Assembly: GCA_003427395.1 (NCBI GenBank)
Contig: BFEA01000111.1
Coordinates: forward strand, 1,861,096-1,925,095
DNA from: Chara braunii
Taxonomy: Eukaryota > Streptophyta > Charophyceae > Charales > Characeae
Reading direction: 5' to 3'
DNA length: 64,000 nucleotides
A program made the translations under genes and the position numbers. Positions 34,807 through 47,983 of this stretch are shown one piece after another (the first letter of the stretch is position 1; each line of letters starts with the position of its first letter). The notes below the pieces were generated by a model. That model was not told where the DNA came from. It ran no database searches and was given only the letters and a program-made list of their open reading frames with translations.

Positions 34807-35823
34807 CTACGGTTTTGTACCGCCTTTGGGAGCCCTGCTTAAGCCCTCCCCTAAAAAAGGCCGACTTGTCGTTTGGGCCTGGGTCCCTTTCCTCCCGGGA
34901 AGCCGATAGATCAGTTCCACTTCTCCCACCTGAGGGTTTTCCAGGACCTGCTCCCTCAATGCCTTTATAGCCTCAGGGTCTGCCATATCATGCGCGGCCA
35001 CCACCTCCATTGCCTTATTCACATCGTTAAGGCTCAGGGACAACACCTCGCCAACTCCGTCCTCCTCCTGCTCCTCCCGGAGTCTCCGTCGCGCGTACTC
35101 AGACTCCTCGAAGGTAAAGGAGCCGAGGTTGAGCTTGTTCCTCGCACTTCCGGGCCCTGTGTTCCCGCACTTAATAATTTCGTAATTCCCGCAGGCTGGA
35201 TCGGATAGAGCCAGGATCATCGTCCCCTCATGCCTGTTGAAGACCAAGGTCTCCGTTCGGTAGAGGAACGACCTCCCCAGAAGGATAGGGTGGTCGACAT
35301 CGGGCATGACGAAGAAGCACGTTCGCACCCTTACCCTCCCGATCTCCACCATCACATTAGACGAGGTGCCACAGAATATGGCCTTGCAGTTGGCGTCATG
35401 CAGCACACCATGGTCCGAATGCTCAACCTCCAGCCCTAACATAGCCGCGTCCCGCTCACGGATGATATTCATCTCCGCGCCCGTGTCCACCATTGCGATG
35501 CTCGGCTGGTCTCTCACCTTCAAGTCCACCAACCCACACGCCACACATTTCCAATCCATCCTGATGCCCGCCTCTGTTCACTCTATCTCCCTGGGGAGAA
35601 TTGAGCTCAGGTGGACATTGGGCACTAACCTTCGCGAGAGCCGCTCTTTCAGCTCGCCACGGCGCCTTGGTGCTGACACCAAAATGTCCATTAAATTCAT
35701 CAAATCGTTGTGGCCTTCCAGGAGCTTATCTACCATCCGCTCCACGTCAAAACCTTCCTCCAGCCGGACTGCGTACTTCTTTCTTTTTGGCACGCCATCG
35801 TGCAGGCTCGGCTCCGCTCCTCC
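34807..35823 (-). pseudogene. pol: Aspartic protease of element 2, one stop
   Basis: This frame continues directly from gag after a TAG at 35824-35826. A TGA near 35578 replaces the Trp of element 1 (REVEWTEAG). The protease core is intact: AMVDTGAEMNII with the catalytic Asp, and HPILLGRSFL. It ends at 34807 in the same overlap with RT as in element 1. Confidence 0.85.
34852..34858 (-). promoter_or_regulatory. Candidate -1 ribosomal frameshift site, U UUU UUA (element 2)
   Basis: It has the same codon phase as in element 1 (CCT TTT TTA GGG) and the same downstream GGGAG/CTCCC pair. RT is again in the -1 frame and the protease frame stops shortly after. Confidence 0.6.
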
Positions 35824-38024
35824 CTAAATCCCTCTCTTCTTGGCACTCTGCTCAGCTCGCCGATGTTCTTCCTGGCGGAGCCTCTCATCCTCTTCGTCAT
35901 CGCCCTCATCGTCCTCTTCTTGAACCTCTACCACTTCTTTCCTTCGTTCATGCTCAGGCTCTTTTCGAGGAGGCACCCGACTAGGTGCCTGGCTGGGCCC
36001 TTGACTGGTGGTAGCCTTGCTTTGGCCCCTAGTCTGCGCGGCCTGGGGCACCCTTCCATATGACGTAGGGGGCATGAAGGTCATCCCTGACCTAGGACCT
36101 GCCCCGGCCGTCGCCACGCTTGGACACCCTTGAGGTCCTGATGATGACTCCGGGCCGGACCTATAGAGCATTACCTTAGGAAGATTCATTTCCCATTCTC
36201 GGGCCTCTTCGCACATCACCCTTAGCCGTTCCTGATATCTGCCGACCTTTGCGAGCACGTCCTCCATCCTTTCCAGGATGGTCGAGGCTGACTCTCTCAC
36301 CACCTCCTGCGCCTCGTCATCGGACTCAACAACTATGGGCTCCTCCTTTATAGTCCCGGCCTTCAGCCGCTGAGTCACTTCCTTATTTTCATCCACAATC
36401 TCCTCGACTCTCACACCCGGGTCTTGCCTTTCCTGCCATATCCTAAACATTGCTGGGGCCGCTGGAGGCCCTGCCGCTGCTCGCCTGAGGGCTTCCTACC
36501 TGATTCCTCCTGGGGTCGTGGGATCAATGTGCTTTCCCCACCGATCGTATATGTCCCCGTCCATACAGGTGGAGATTAGTCCTGCCAGCTCATCGTCCCG
36601 CCGTTGTTGGCAGAATCGTATGGTGTGGCCCACCTCGCCACAATGCTAACAAGTTGCGTTCCGCCAGTCGAAGCGGGGCCTCCCATACCCTTGGCCCCCT
36701 CCCTGGCTGCCTTGGCCACTTTGGTTCTGACCCCCTTGACCATTCCAGCCCCCTCCACGGCCTCCACCATTTCCCCCTCGCCCCCGACCGCCCCCTCCTC
36801 TACCCCCTTGGCCCCGGCCCCCATTGCCCTGCCCGCCTTGTCCTTGGCCCCCTCCCCCGGCCACACTAGCTTGCGAGGCGTGTTGGGAGGGCGGCGGTTG
36901 AGCCACGGGCTGGCTTTGAATCGCCGGGTAGCTCGGGGGGCCCATACTTACTGATGGGCCCGAATAGGGGACCATGTGTCCCGTTTGGGCCCGACTCCCT
37001 CCACACGAGACACAGTGGTTACAACTGGGCCAGGGCGCGGACTGACAATGCGGCACCCAGTGCCCACAAGCTGATGGCGGCCCCATGTGCGATGGTCATG
37101 CTGGTGCTGGCGCGGCCGCGGCGACAGGCGGTGGTGCGGCAATGGCTTGGGGAACCTGCCCCTTCCCTGACCCCTGCCCTCCCTGCAGCAGATTGCGCTG
37201 CTTCCTCTGGGCCTTAGTCAGGACTTGGGAACCCGTCTCCCCTCCGCCGTAGTCTTCTTGCCCAGCCTCCTCATCCACTGCCCCTGATGCCTGACCTTGG
37301 GCCACAAGCACCCCTCTTTTCTGTATCTCTGCTTCGTTATCATACCCCAGTGCCGCCAACACGTCCGTAACAATTCTCTTCACCCAGGTGTCCTGGATGC
37401 GGTAGCATCCCTCTCCTTCCTCTTGCACCTTTGCAACCTCATTTGGTGCTGCTCCACCTGGTCCAGGCTCCCTTCTTCCACTCCCTTATCAATGGTTGCC
37501 CAGATGAGCCTCTCGCTCCCCTCCCCATACTTGGTCAGCTGTATGGCCTCGGAGCCCGTAAGCAGCCCCAAAAATGTGGTGCACTGTGCCTTCTCAGAAA
37601 TCCCGTGCACCTTCCTAGCCTTTTTCTTAAACTTGTGCACGAACGCCCCAATGGTAGAGAAATCTTCCTTATTCATGGCCTCCAAGTTGGCCATGGTCAA
37701 CAGGCCGTCCCTCAGCCTGTACTTCCTTCGTATTAGATCCCCAAACTTTGTCCAACTGTCACTGGCGGCATCCACGACCTTAGTTACTTCCCGATGGTGA
37801 CTATGCAGGACATACCTCAGGACCCGCTGGAACTTGACCTCATCTGACAGTCCCACCAGCGCCTGTTCCGTCAGATCCAACTAGTCAGATACCCGATCCC
37901 CCTTGAAATGGAATGTCTCGACCTTTGGGACATTGCTCGGCGCCCTCTCGCGCTTGTCCAAGGCATCGATGAGGTCGTCGAGAGTCACAAGCCTCCTCCC
38001 ACCGTCCGCCATCTCCTCTGGCAT
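35824..38024 (-). pseudogene. gag: Gag polyprotein of element 2, interrupted
   Basis: ATG at 38024 (MPEEMADGG) leads to the same early TAG as in element 1 (37881-37883, VSD-stop-LDL). The capsid-like region then runs to a frameshift near 37380-37428. The Gly/Gln-rich segment follows, then the knuckle near 36615-36655, where the first Trp after Cys is a TAG but Cys-Cys-His-Cys are all present (HCGEVGHTIRFC). The charged C-terminus ends in AKKRGI and TAG at 35824, in frame with protease. Confidence 0.82.
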
Positions 38025-38410
38025 TTTGGCCAACCGCCTTCGACTTCAATCTTCCTGTTACAAAAGACGATGGGACAAAGGACCCCACTCAGCGACTCAA
38101 CCCTTCACGACCCTATCGGGTTTGACCACTTAGACACCCCATACTCTAAACCTGGCAGACACTCCTTTTCCTATTTCCCTTAGGCTCACCTAGATAAGGC
38201 TAATCCTCACCATAGAACTTCCTCACCCACTTGCTTCATTCAAGCTGTCGACCATGCCGCCAGTCAATCAATCATTCAACCCATAGTCGGGTAGATCGCC
38301 ATACAGTTCATCTCATAGTCCTTCTCTTACTCACTCATGTGCCTAGTTTCACTCTTACTCCCATACCCGGATGTCGTTCCACCAGGGACAACGGTAGGCT
38401 TCCGTTATCC

Positions 38411-38425
38411 CTGTCAACGGCGCCA
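38411..38425 (-). promoter_or_regulatory. Primer-binding site, tRNA-Asp type (element 2)
   Basis: The minus strand reads TGGCGCCGTTGACAG, with two changes from element 1. It lies two bases from the inner end of LTR C. Confidence 0.7.
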
Positions 38426-38427
38426 CA

Positions 38428-41400
38428 TGTCGAGCGCATCGGTCCGGCACCGCACGTGGCGGCGCGGGACCCTCTCGGCCGCGTCACACAGGAGTTGGAT
38501 CAACCTCGACATGAACACGCAAATGGAGCTTCCTTAAGCCGCTCCGGCCGAGTGCGCCAGCCATACCTCTCACGAGCCCCTACGACAGGATAGGGCCTAC
38601 GCGAGGCACGACTTACCTCCACCTTACGGGAGCTGTCAGCTCCCTTCGGTGGGCGTATCCCCGCCGAGCTACCAGTCCAGAGTACGAGAGTTACTCAATT
38701 GCAATCGCAGAGGTGGACCAGCCGAGGGCGTTTCTCGTTCACTGTAGCATAGGGGGTACGCGCGGTAATACGCCTATCGGACCCGCACGTGAACCGACAT
38801 CTTGGGGGGCTGAAGTCCCAAGCGCGGCTCGACGTCAGTCGACTAGGACGCATCCCATACACCACGCGCACACCAGTTCTACGAACATAAAAATATAACA
38901 CACGCACACACTCGTACAACGAGACGCAACACGAGCAACGCGACAACGCTCCTAACCCCTCGGTAGCCGTTCCATAACTCCCTGATGCAGAAATCGAATA
39001 GGCGTCGCTCGCGAGACTTAATATAAACTGCGCGGACGCGGGGGTTAACTCGTGACATTTCGCAATGCAAGAATACGCAAACAATCTCGATGACGGCGTA
39101 CTATGTGGTACCCACACTCGCGCGACCCTCGTTAATCTCGAGGGTCACGTTCGAAACTCAAGTGTCGGCTGACACGCGCCTTGAGGGTTAATCTCTCGAC
39201 GCCAGAGAACTGCCATGTGCGGTTCAAGACCACACCCTCTTCTGCACCCTTTGCAGAGGGGTTGAGTAGACAACTTTAAGCTGTCGTGGCAGTCAGACAT
39301 CTAGGGGTTTGACTTTTACGGTTGCCACGGACTACAACGTCCAACCATAAAAACTCTAAAAAATAGACGAATAGGCCGAGCCCCACCCCCCCTCCTTTGT
39401 TCCAACGGGGGTCGTAATCTTTGGGGTATCCTCTCTCTCCTCGGGTGATGCCCACGGCCTACAATAACCTCAAGCGTTTGCGTCTACATGCGAGCCTCAC
39501 GATCCCATAACTTTTAGGCGTTGGGGCGGCGAAGCATCGCACGCAGGATTTTGACATACGGCCGCGCGGCTGCCGACTAGCCCCATACCGACCAACGATG
39601 CCAATCATACGTGGTAATTGCGGCTCCGGCCTTACAATATTGAATGGCTGAAGGAACACATCGCGAAGGGTCAACCTTCACGATTATTGAATGGCTGAAA
39701 GACACGCCGTTCGGCCCTCGCGACATTTCCGCCTTTCACGCGGAGTGTCCCGCCGGCCAAGATAAATAGGCTCTATGCGAGGGGAGACTCCTCCCCTTCA
39801 GGGCCTAGGGCTTGGGATGTCCTGGACAAGAACCTTGAATCCCGGCCCAGGACCAACGTCCGACTAAGTAAGCCCCAAGACGCAAATGGGCAGAGGGGAG
39901 GGTCCTCCCTGTCCCTCGATCCCACTCTTACGTGATGTTAGTATGGCCTCTTAGGCCTCCCGAACACTCATCGTACGTATACCCACGCATACATACAAAG
40001 GAGGGGTAAAGTTGTGACGATCACTTCTCACAGGCACAGTGGGACTCCTCACAACCATGTATATGTATATGGAGTCGCAGGCAGTCCAAATCCAAAATCT
40101 GAATCACAGGACATATCTGCAATCACACCAAGAGTCAAACGACAAAGCACGCACTACACGGAGTCAACCCCAACCATTCTCTATGCTCATACCCCTTTGC
40201 TTCAGCCATGCAAGCCCCAATCGCCGATTCAACCAACCTCAATTAAATACTCAGTACCTTTGTTAAGTGGTCATTCAATAAAAGTCCGGGTGAAACCCTT
40301 AACAAACAGTAAAACCACTAGGGCTAAAGCCTTTTAGGTTGAGTATGGGGAGTGAGTTCGAATCGAGTCGAAGACCGAAGAATCGGCAACCGATCTGTTA
40401 TCAGCGATAACAGAATGTGGTCCTTGTAGGATCAAACTGACTCTAATCCAGATCCTTAATCGAATGACCAAGAAGACCTGTAACACAAGACAGGTCAATC
40501 CTCAAGCTAGATCTATAAGTCCTTGGAGGGTAATCACAATCTCGCTCCAAGGCCTACCTTATTGACTGACCCCAAGCCTACCCCTAAACAGTGCCCAAAG
40601 CAAAGGTAGGCCCTGACAGAATCTCCCCTATCTAGGGTGGATCGCCAGAGTCGCCACCTGTCAAAATATAATCTCTCTTCTAAATTAAAAAATTTTCGGC
40701 AGCGCCTCCCGTAGGAAAAGTGTCTTTTCAGAATTTATATAACTCCAAATATGAAAGCAGAAATAATATTTAACTCTGAAAGTCAAATTTTGTCTAATTC
40801 CCTGAATTAGTAAAAATTTGCGCAGCACTCCCTTTAGAAAGGGAGACTTCTCAGATTGACACTAAGTCGGATATGAACTCAAAGGACAACTTGAGTCCAA
40901 CTTAGACAAGATTTTAACTAACTCCTCAGTTTTGCAGAAATTTCGGCAGCACTCCCTCTAGAAAAGTGTTATTCCAAAATTTATACGAGCTAAATTTAGA
41001 ACTTTGGAACTAACCTCGACTTCCCAAAGTCCAATTCTGTCAAACTCCCTGATTTAGCAAAAATTTGGGCAGCACTCCCTATAGAAAATGAGACTTTCCA
41101 AATATTTACTAAGTAAGATCTGACGAAAAGACAAGCTGAACTTTGAAAAGTCAAAATTTATCTAACTCCTTGAATCTGTAGAAATTTCGGCAGCGCTTCC
41201 CGTAGAGAGAGTAGCTTACCAGAATTTATACAGGTGCAAGTATAATAGCGAGCCTCAGAAAATGCAAGAATCGATCTAAGTAAAATAAGGTCCGCTCAGA
41301 AAATGCAAGAATTGACCTAACTCCTATCGCTCTGGCACGTGGCGAGTCTCTAAAGCAACTACCTGTCAATCTGAAACCCAGACCAAGTAGTAATCTCACT

Positions 41401-44400
41401 CAGCCACATGCAGGCCAAACCACAAAGGTAAGTACTATCACCATCCCTAAGCCAATCTGAGCAAACAATAGTTCATGATCTTTCAGTGAGTTATCCTCTC
41501 ATACCCAACTTACATAAGGCATAGGTCAGGGCACCTGAACTTACAGAGCGCGCCCAACTTAGCCAGACCTAAAGTCAGAATACCTAAACTTATAGAGCGT
41601 TCTGACTTGACCAGGTATACACAAACAGAGGGCACAACTACTTCTCTCTTCTTTGGGCGTATGACTAGACCACTCTAGTCGCCCTGAAGTTGTTTAAATA
41701 GCCAAGTTATATATACCTTGCGGAACTTAGTCTTCAAAGGGGGCATAAGGTTGAGCCGCTCAACTTAAAACATTGCTCAGCCTGCCCAAGCTTACCTTCA
41801 ACTATATCTCTTAGTTTATACTCTCTTCAGTTGTGATAAGCTCTAGTCAGGCTACCTACACTTATACAGCGGCCTGACTGGCCTGTTCTTAATAGCATAG
41901 TAGTACAATATAGCCAGAGTTATATCCATTTCGGTTCCAGCATGTACGAGGCATTGGGTCAGACTACCTAAGCTTATAGAGCGGTTTGATCCTCTGCCAG
42001 GTTCGTTTCTCTCTGATCCAGTCTATGTAAAGCAGTAGGTCGGGCTACCTAAACTTATAGAGCGGCCTGTCCCCTGCCAGGATTACCCCCTCAAAACAAA
42101 ACAGGAGAAGGGCTGAACCACCTAAACCTATAGAGTGGTTCAGACCTTCTCGTTCAGAACCAAAGAAACTATGAGAACCCCAAACAAAACGAGGCAACCC
42201 AAGGTACCTAAACTTATAGAGCGCCTTGGGTTCCTGAAAGTCACTCACAGTCAAACCCCCTGAAGTCAGAGCAGCAAGGACACCTAAACTTATAGAGCGT
42301 CCTGACCCTCCATGCAATTCACAGCACCACGTCTCCCCAAACTTATGGGGACATCCCAGCCCCCAGAGCTTCAGGCTACCTAAACTTATAGAGCGGCCTA
42401 AGGCTCCAGGCAATCCAAGAATAAACAAAGCGTTGGGCTTCCCCAAACTTAAGGGGACCTCCCAGCCTTAGTGATCCAGTCAATCTGCACACAATACTGC
42501 CTTCCTCCAAACCTCCCCCCCCCAGATGCAACCCATTTCATTCACAATCTGCTTTCANGCCATCAATAAACTGAAACTGAGATTTGTTCATANATTCCTT
42601 TACCTCAGTCNGACTTATGTTNNGGAAGTCAAACTCAAAATCNAGGTACAGGAGCCACACAATACTTCCAGNCAAACGTAGAGAGGTGTACAGGTAGGGG
42701 TTATAGTTGGGTTTATAAAGGGAGTCAAGGGATCACCACTCAGTTCCCTGCCTCCAGGACTCCACCTGAGTCCCGGCAGAGCTCCCGCAATCGATGGGGC
42801 GACCTCCCACAGAGGCCTTTGCGCGGATTACGGGCCACACGCCCGCCTGCCGCCTTTCTCTCAGAGCTAAAGGACCAGACTTGGAGTAAGAAGGACAGGA
42901 AGAGACGGAGTAAGACTCTCAGACTCAGGAGGGATACACTCAGACTCGCGCGAGAGGGTCTTCGAGCTTTCAGCGCCTGAGGGTCCCGCGATAGTGGCCA
43001 AGTGTAATAGCTTGGTTGGCTTCTCTAACGACCCCCACCGAGTTGCAGCAACCACCCCCTTCGCCACCACTCCACCGCGCTGCAGTAGCAACCTTTCCCC
43101 GTGGAATTGAACAACTCTCTCGCACTACAACACCACCCTCCTTTATGAGGCGCATAACCACCCGCACAACAACGGGATACGCAGCTTCCATATGCTGCAA
43201 CAAGTCACCGTTCCTCACAACAAACCCTACGGTACCCCCAACAACTGCAATAACTACACTATCCGTTCCAAATCAGAAACAGAAGCACAACAAGTCGTCG
43301 GCTAGAAACAACAGATTGGTAGCTTCAACAATGGTGCCTAAGAAGCACGGTGTTACGTAGCAGCACAGCCGAGAGTCAGACGGATCCTTCTCCTCATGAA
43401 GCTGCAGCCATGTGGTCCTTGAACGGCCGTGCTCAAAACAAAGCAATAGTCCGAAATTGCTCAGCAACGGCCGCAACAGAAACACAGCCAAAGCAAGCAA
43501 CAAAGCACACAGCAGTTGCTTGCAACCCCACAGCCCGAGAATCGCCCACAAGAGTCGGGCAACTGGTAAGGTCCTGCAGCACACCTCACGATCTCAGCCA
43601 ACTTACGGCACTGGCTGCACAGCAATCACTGCCTTGTGTAAAGACCATAATTCAGCCTCGCGCACAAACCCCAAGCTGCCCTGAGCCTTACCCCTTTCTT
43701 GTTGCCTCACGCACTGCAGTCGTTAGAACGGGCAGCCCACCGGTCGACCAAGCAAGCCTCCAACCCCACGGCTAGCCTCACGTTACTCCCATTGGCAGGT
43801 TACGCAAGCCGAAATGAGTACTCTGCTAGATCACGGAAAGACACTCCTTAGTAATCCAACCTCCCTCTCGATACAGTTGTGTCGTCCCTACACAAGCTAG
43901 AGTGAACCTTCCACTACCCCACAGAGAAACGCGTCGTTCTGCAGCCGTCCGCACAGAAAGGCAGGAAGGTGTCGGTTCCACCAATAGGATGAGCGGCACA
44001 TCGGCCTAGTGGTGAGCCTCCAACCCCGCGGCTCACTCCTCCCCGCCACTTTCTTCGTTCGGAGGAGCATCACACTGGCCAAAAGGTAAGTCGCCCATCC
44101 CTCAGTTCGCTCCCTGTTACTTGCTCAATAGAATAAGCAAAATTACATGAATCTTCCGCTAGAACACGGAAAGATACAGATTCGACGATTTCCTTCCTCC
44201 CAGCGCAGCTCCTAACGCCCATACTGCCTAATCTAAGTCCCAACCCACGATTCCGACTCCCTCATTAGCTTCCCTCACCCTCAAAGCCTCTAGAATGCCC
44301 TTCCCCTTTTTCGATTTCCTCAAAGATCGGGTGAGTATCGTGTTACACGCCCCCTCCCCGTTTCTTAACACCTCCGCGCAGCCTATAAGTCACACTGCGC

Positions 44401-45506
44401 AGAAACTACTATTCTACTGCTAATCCTGACCACCCCAATGGATTCGCCCTGACCCAAAACATCAGATTAGCTTCTTTCTCCGCCCGAGTTCACAGAGAAT
44501 CGAGTAATAATCTCGATTTCTCATCTCCTCTACCTTAGTTACCACCATAGCCGGGCACACCAGTTTTCTCTACTAACTCCATATCTGCTAGCCTACCGCC
44601 CGAACTAACCTCACTAATAAACTCGCCATGGCCGAAAATGCTAGGAACAAGCCCTTATCCGCCCGTTTTCGTCGAGAAACGGGCGTAAACCCATCTTTCC
44701 TCCGGCCATAGCTCGCTGCTCCTCTGTAGCCACGTCCCTCACTTTCGTGCACGTACCCAGCGTGCTTTCCCAATCTGGTTCACTCTTCCCCCTCCGCAAC
44801 GTTGCAGTCAACCGATACTCTAACGCACCAACGTGCACTCCGACCGGCTATACGAAGACCCGACTGTGGAAAAAGGGAAGTCGAACGAACAAACCAAAAA
44901 AAAAAAAGTGTCGCGCTCGCTTTATACGCACCCGCTTTCCCCTAGAGCCACGTTAGTCTACTCTATATTGCTCCAATTTTAACGGATGTCCCGAGGACTG
45001 AATCGGGGCCGCGCCCTACAACATCTCCAAGCCGCCCAACCTTTTCCCTTTTGTATGCCCCTGGTCCGTCTTATGCCCGGGTTCAACCCCGGATTTTGCC
45101 TGCAGCACCCCTTGCCTACCACCCCGTGCACTCGCCCGTCCCTGTTTCCTGTCCAGGTACATCCCCGACCGAGTTCTCGCGCGCCAGCCCCATACAATGG
45201 CCGTGCAAATCCCCTACGCATAGACTACGATCCCCGACAGATCTTCCCAAAAAGATCTGTGGGCAGCGACCCACCCCTTCTTCCCTCTGGCATGCACCTG
45301 ACCCGGCTTACAGTCGGGTTCACCCCCTCCCGTTTTGAAATCCTTAGCCTTCACACAATCGTCATACAGATCTCGTCGATCCGATCTTGGCCGAAGCCGC
45401 GGGGACTTTCATCGTGGCAGGTACCCTGCAGCATCTCCAAAGGTCATCCGGCCTTCTCCCCTCGCTCTCCCGGCCTCGCACCTAGCCCGGTTCACGTCCG
45501 GGTCCA
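38428..45506 (-). repeat. LTR C: 5' LTR of element 2, outer end missing
   Basis: It starts TGTCGAGCGCATC beside the PBS and matches LTR B at a near-constant offset until about 45506 (25408 in B). The last 1 kb or so of B, including the TGTCGG terminus, has no counterpart here. The loss may be a deletion or an assembly join. Confidence 0.8.
41525..42467. repeat. Hairpin array in LTR C
   Basis: This is the counterpart of the LTR B array with only a few differing bases, for example near 41546, 41555 and 41610. It adds little independent evidence because the sequence may be a copied consensus. Confidence 0.8.
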
Positions 45507-47949
45507 TTCTCATGCCTGGCCAGAGGTACAGTTTGATGCATTGTGGACAGGGCTTCCTGAGAATGCCTTGAAAAGAAGGGGATTGTGGACAGGGCTGCGT
45601 GAGATAGGGCTGCGTGAGAATGCCTTGAAAAGAAGGGGGCTGACAAAAGCAATAGGGTGTCCTCCCACTACTCTCGACATACTCAAAAGACACAAATCAT
45701 GGCCGTGTATCTTTCCATGTTCTGGCGGAAAATTGATTCTCATTTTGCACGAGGCCCATAGATTGCTCCCCCCGCCTCTCACGCGGAGTCATGTGAGAAA
45801 CAGAAGACATTCTTCTTCCGAAAAAAAAAACAAAAAAAACAAAGGCAAAATGCCATTTCAACCTCTGAACTACTTGACGTGTATCGACCCATGTTCTACA
45901 GGACTATTCATTCTCATTTTGCACATTTGGTGAGTCGTGGAGCTAGGCCCTAGATCTCGATAGCTCTTTTTTCGCCTTTTTTTTAGTAAGCGCTGCCAAC
46001 AAGGCAGGGTACTCCCTTCTCGTTTTTCGACACTTCATAGCAGTAAACAGATGAATGCTTCCCATATTTCTCGGGAGATGCAGTTCAAACTGGAAAAAAA
46101 AACGCCCCAGGCCCAAATCGTCCGCCCCTATTTTGAAACGGGAAAAAACGTCACCCCTCAAAAGGGAAACTGTGGACGGTGCCTTATGCTGCTTTTCGAA
46201 CGACCTGGACAAGCTAACCTGCCCTGTGACCGGTCTTAGGGACGACTGTGACCGGACCCTTTTTTCTGCTTGCGGAAACCCCAAACGGACCCATCCTAGC
46301 AGCGCTGTACTGCATGACATTACCCAAAATGGAAAGGACACGAAACGACGAAATGCAAACCACACAAGGTGCAGCCTCCTGACTGCGAACAGTTCCAACC
46401 CGTAGGGCCGAAAAAAAAAAGCTCACGCGGAAACCCAGTCGAGAGGAAACGCCGGGCGGGTAGCGTAGCGCTCCGGTGTTTTCATCGCCGCATGCGATTA
46501 GCGCTGGCGGCGCTGCCCTGTCGCCAACTTCACCACCGAGACGAAGCGTGAGAGTCGCCTTGCGCACTCACACATCGTGAGTGGGGCTATGCCCGGGTGC
46601 ACACGTCGGCATCAGGGTAGTCTGTAGGTGTAGGTGGAGGTATGAGGAAGTAGCAGTTGGATTCCGAATACCATAGTTGTGAAAGTAACTCCGGACTTGG
46701 CGGAAACCATAGAGATGGTAGGTACGGCGTCCAATGACAACAATGCTTCACGTTCATCGCCTTCCTGGAAAAATGGCTTGATTTTCTTGAGGCATGTATT
46801 TCAAGGAGAACGACTCAGTGCGGAAGCCTCCGGTGTAGGAGTAATGTCCGTATTGAGCAGTCATGGCGGTAATGCAAGGCAGGGCTTTAAGTGAGATCAT
46901 GCCATCAGGTGTAGACCTAAACATAGCATTCTGCGTATGTTTGCCTCTATGGTATTGACAACGAGGGAGGCCGTAGGATGGTAACGACCGGATTAGGTTT
47001 TACTGAAGGGAAGAAGAAGGCGGGATTCGGTTAATACCGCCAGTAGAGTAATTACCTCAGCATGGCGAACTCTATTACCGTGCCAATTGGCAATCTCTTG
47101 GTTAAATTATGCAATCATGAGGCAAGGTCGGAGAACCTAGGTGAAATGTCCTCCACCAGGCGTTTCACGGGCGGAAATGTTACGCCAGCTCTATCGAAGT
47201 TACATTGTGATAGGTCCTTCGGAGTAAAGGCGCCATATTCCATGTTTTCACCTTTCGGGCTAGGTTAATCACCGGAAGAGTTACCTCACTGTGGTCGATA
47301 CGCCTGGGAGGAAGAAAAGGAACAACGAGGCCGTGGCATTCCGCTGTGTTACCCGGTCGGGTCTTCAGCCCTGCCGTGGTCGGTCCGACTGAGCGAGAGT
47401 TTTGCGGGGTAGTTTTACGATGCATCTGGTCGAAGGGCAGAGGAAGATCCATGCTCTGGTGTTGCATATGGCAAGAGCCACAACAAATTTCGGCATCCGC
47501 ACCTACTAGAATGGGAGGTTGGCAGGTCTCGCTACCCCGAAACTGGTTAGAGAATCTCGGAGAGTACATTCGGGACGTGAACTTGGTGTTAATTCGAGTA
47601 CAGATGCATAGAGCGAGAGGGGAGCAGTGCTGCCGGTGAGTAGGACAGCAAAGGAACCAGATGAAGCCAGGAAGAAAGGGAGGGGGCTGAGTCACGTACC
47701 GGTCCCGTGGGTAGAAGGACGGAGGCCATCCGAAGAAGGAAAATAGCAAATACTCATTTTTGAGTGGCAGGGTCGCTCGGATGGAGGATAAGACGCTTAA
47801 GGAAAGTGAAGCTTCAATCAAGGGGTCCCCCCTATGCGCCACACACCATGCTGGCACCAGTCGATTTGGGTAATCATCGGAGGTATTATTCGCCAGTTCG
47901 AAACGCCAGTAAAAAAAAAAAAAAAAAAAAACGTAGGGCCTCGCTCCAC

Positions 47950-47983
<34 letters not shown>

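Larger units (their letters stand above)
32839..34856 (-). pseudogene. pol: Reverse transcriptase-RNase H of element 2, frameshifted and carrying an assembly artefact
   Basis: RT fragments lie at 34783-34397 (ending at a TGA where element 1 has Gly), 34262-33981 and 33930-33181. The YIDDL catalytic box survives near 34030-34045 but out of frame, because one base is missing just before it. RNase H (ETDAEPTALGGVL, NYSQFKKGTLAVLHC) and its C-terminal tether follow. The frame is then disturbed by a 162-bp false insertion (adapter plus a 124-bp duplicate). That insertion is in frame, and its ends match a continuous protein on both sides, so it should be discounted when reading this gene. Confidence 0.85.
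18754..45506 (-). mobile_element. Ty3/gypsy LTR retrotransposon, element 2
   Basis: It has the same family, strand and gene order as element 1, with both LTRs present but incomplete: B (3', left) lacks its last 420 bp or so and C (5', right) lacks its first 1 kb or so. The internal part, 26388-38427, is 12.0 kb. Putting back the missing LTR parts gives about 28 kb. Gag, pol and the post-integrase ORF all carry stops or frameshifts. B and C are far closer to each other than either is to A, as expected for the two LTRs of one element. Confidence 0.85.
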
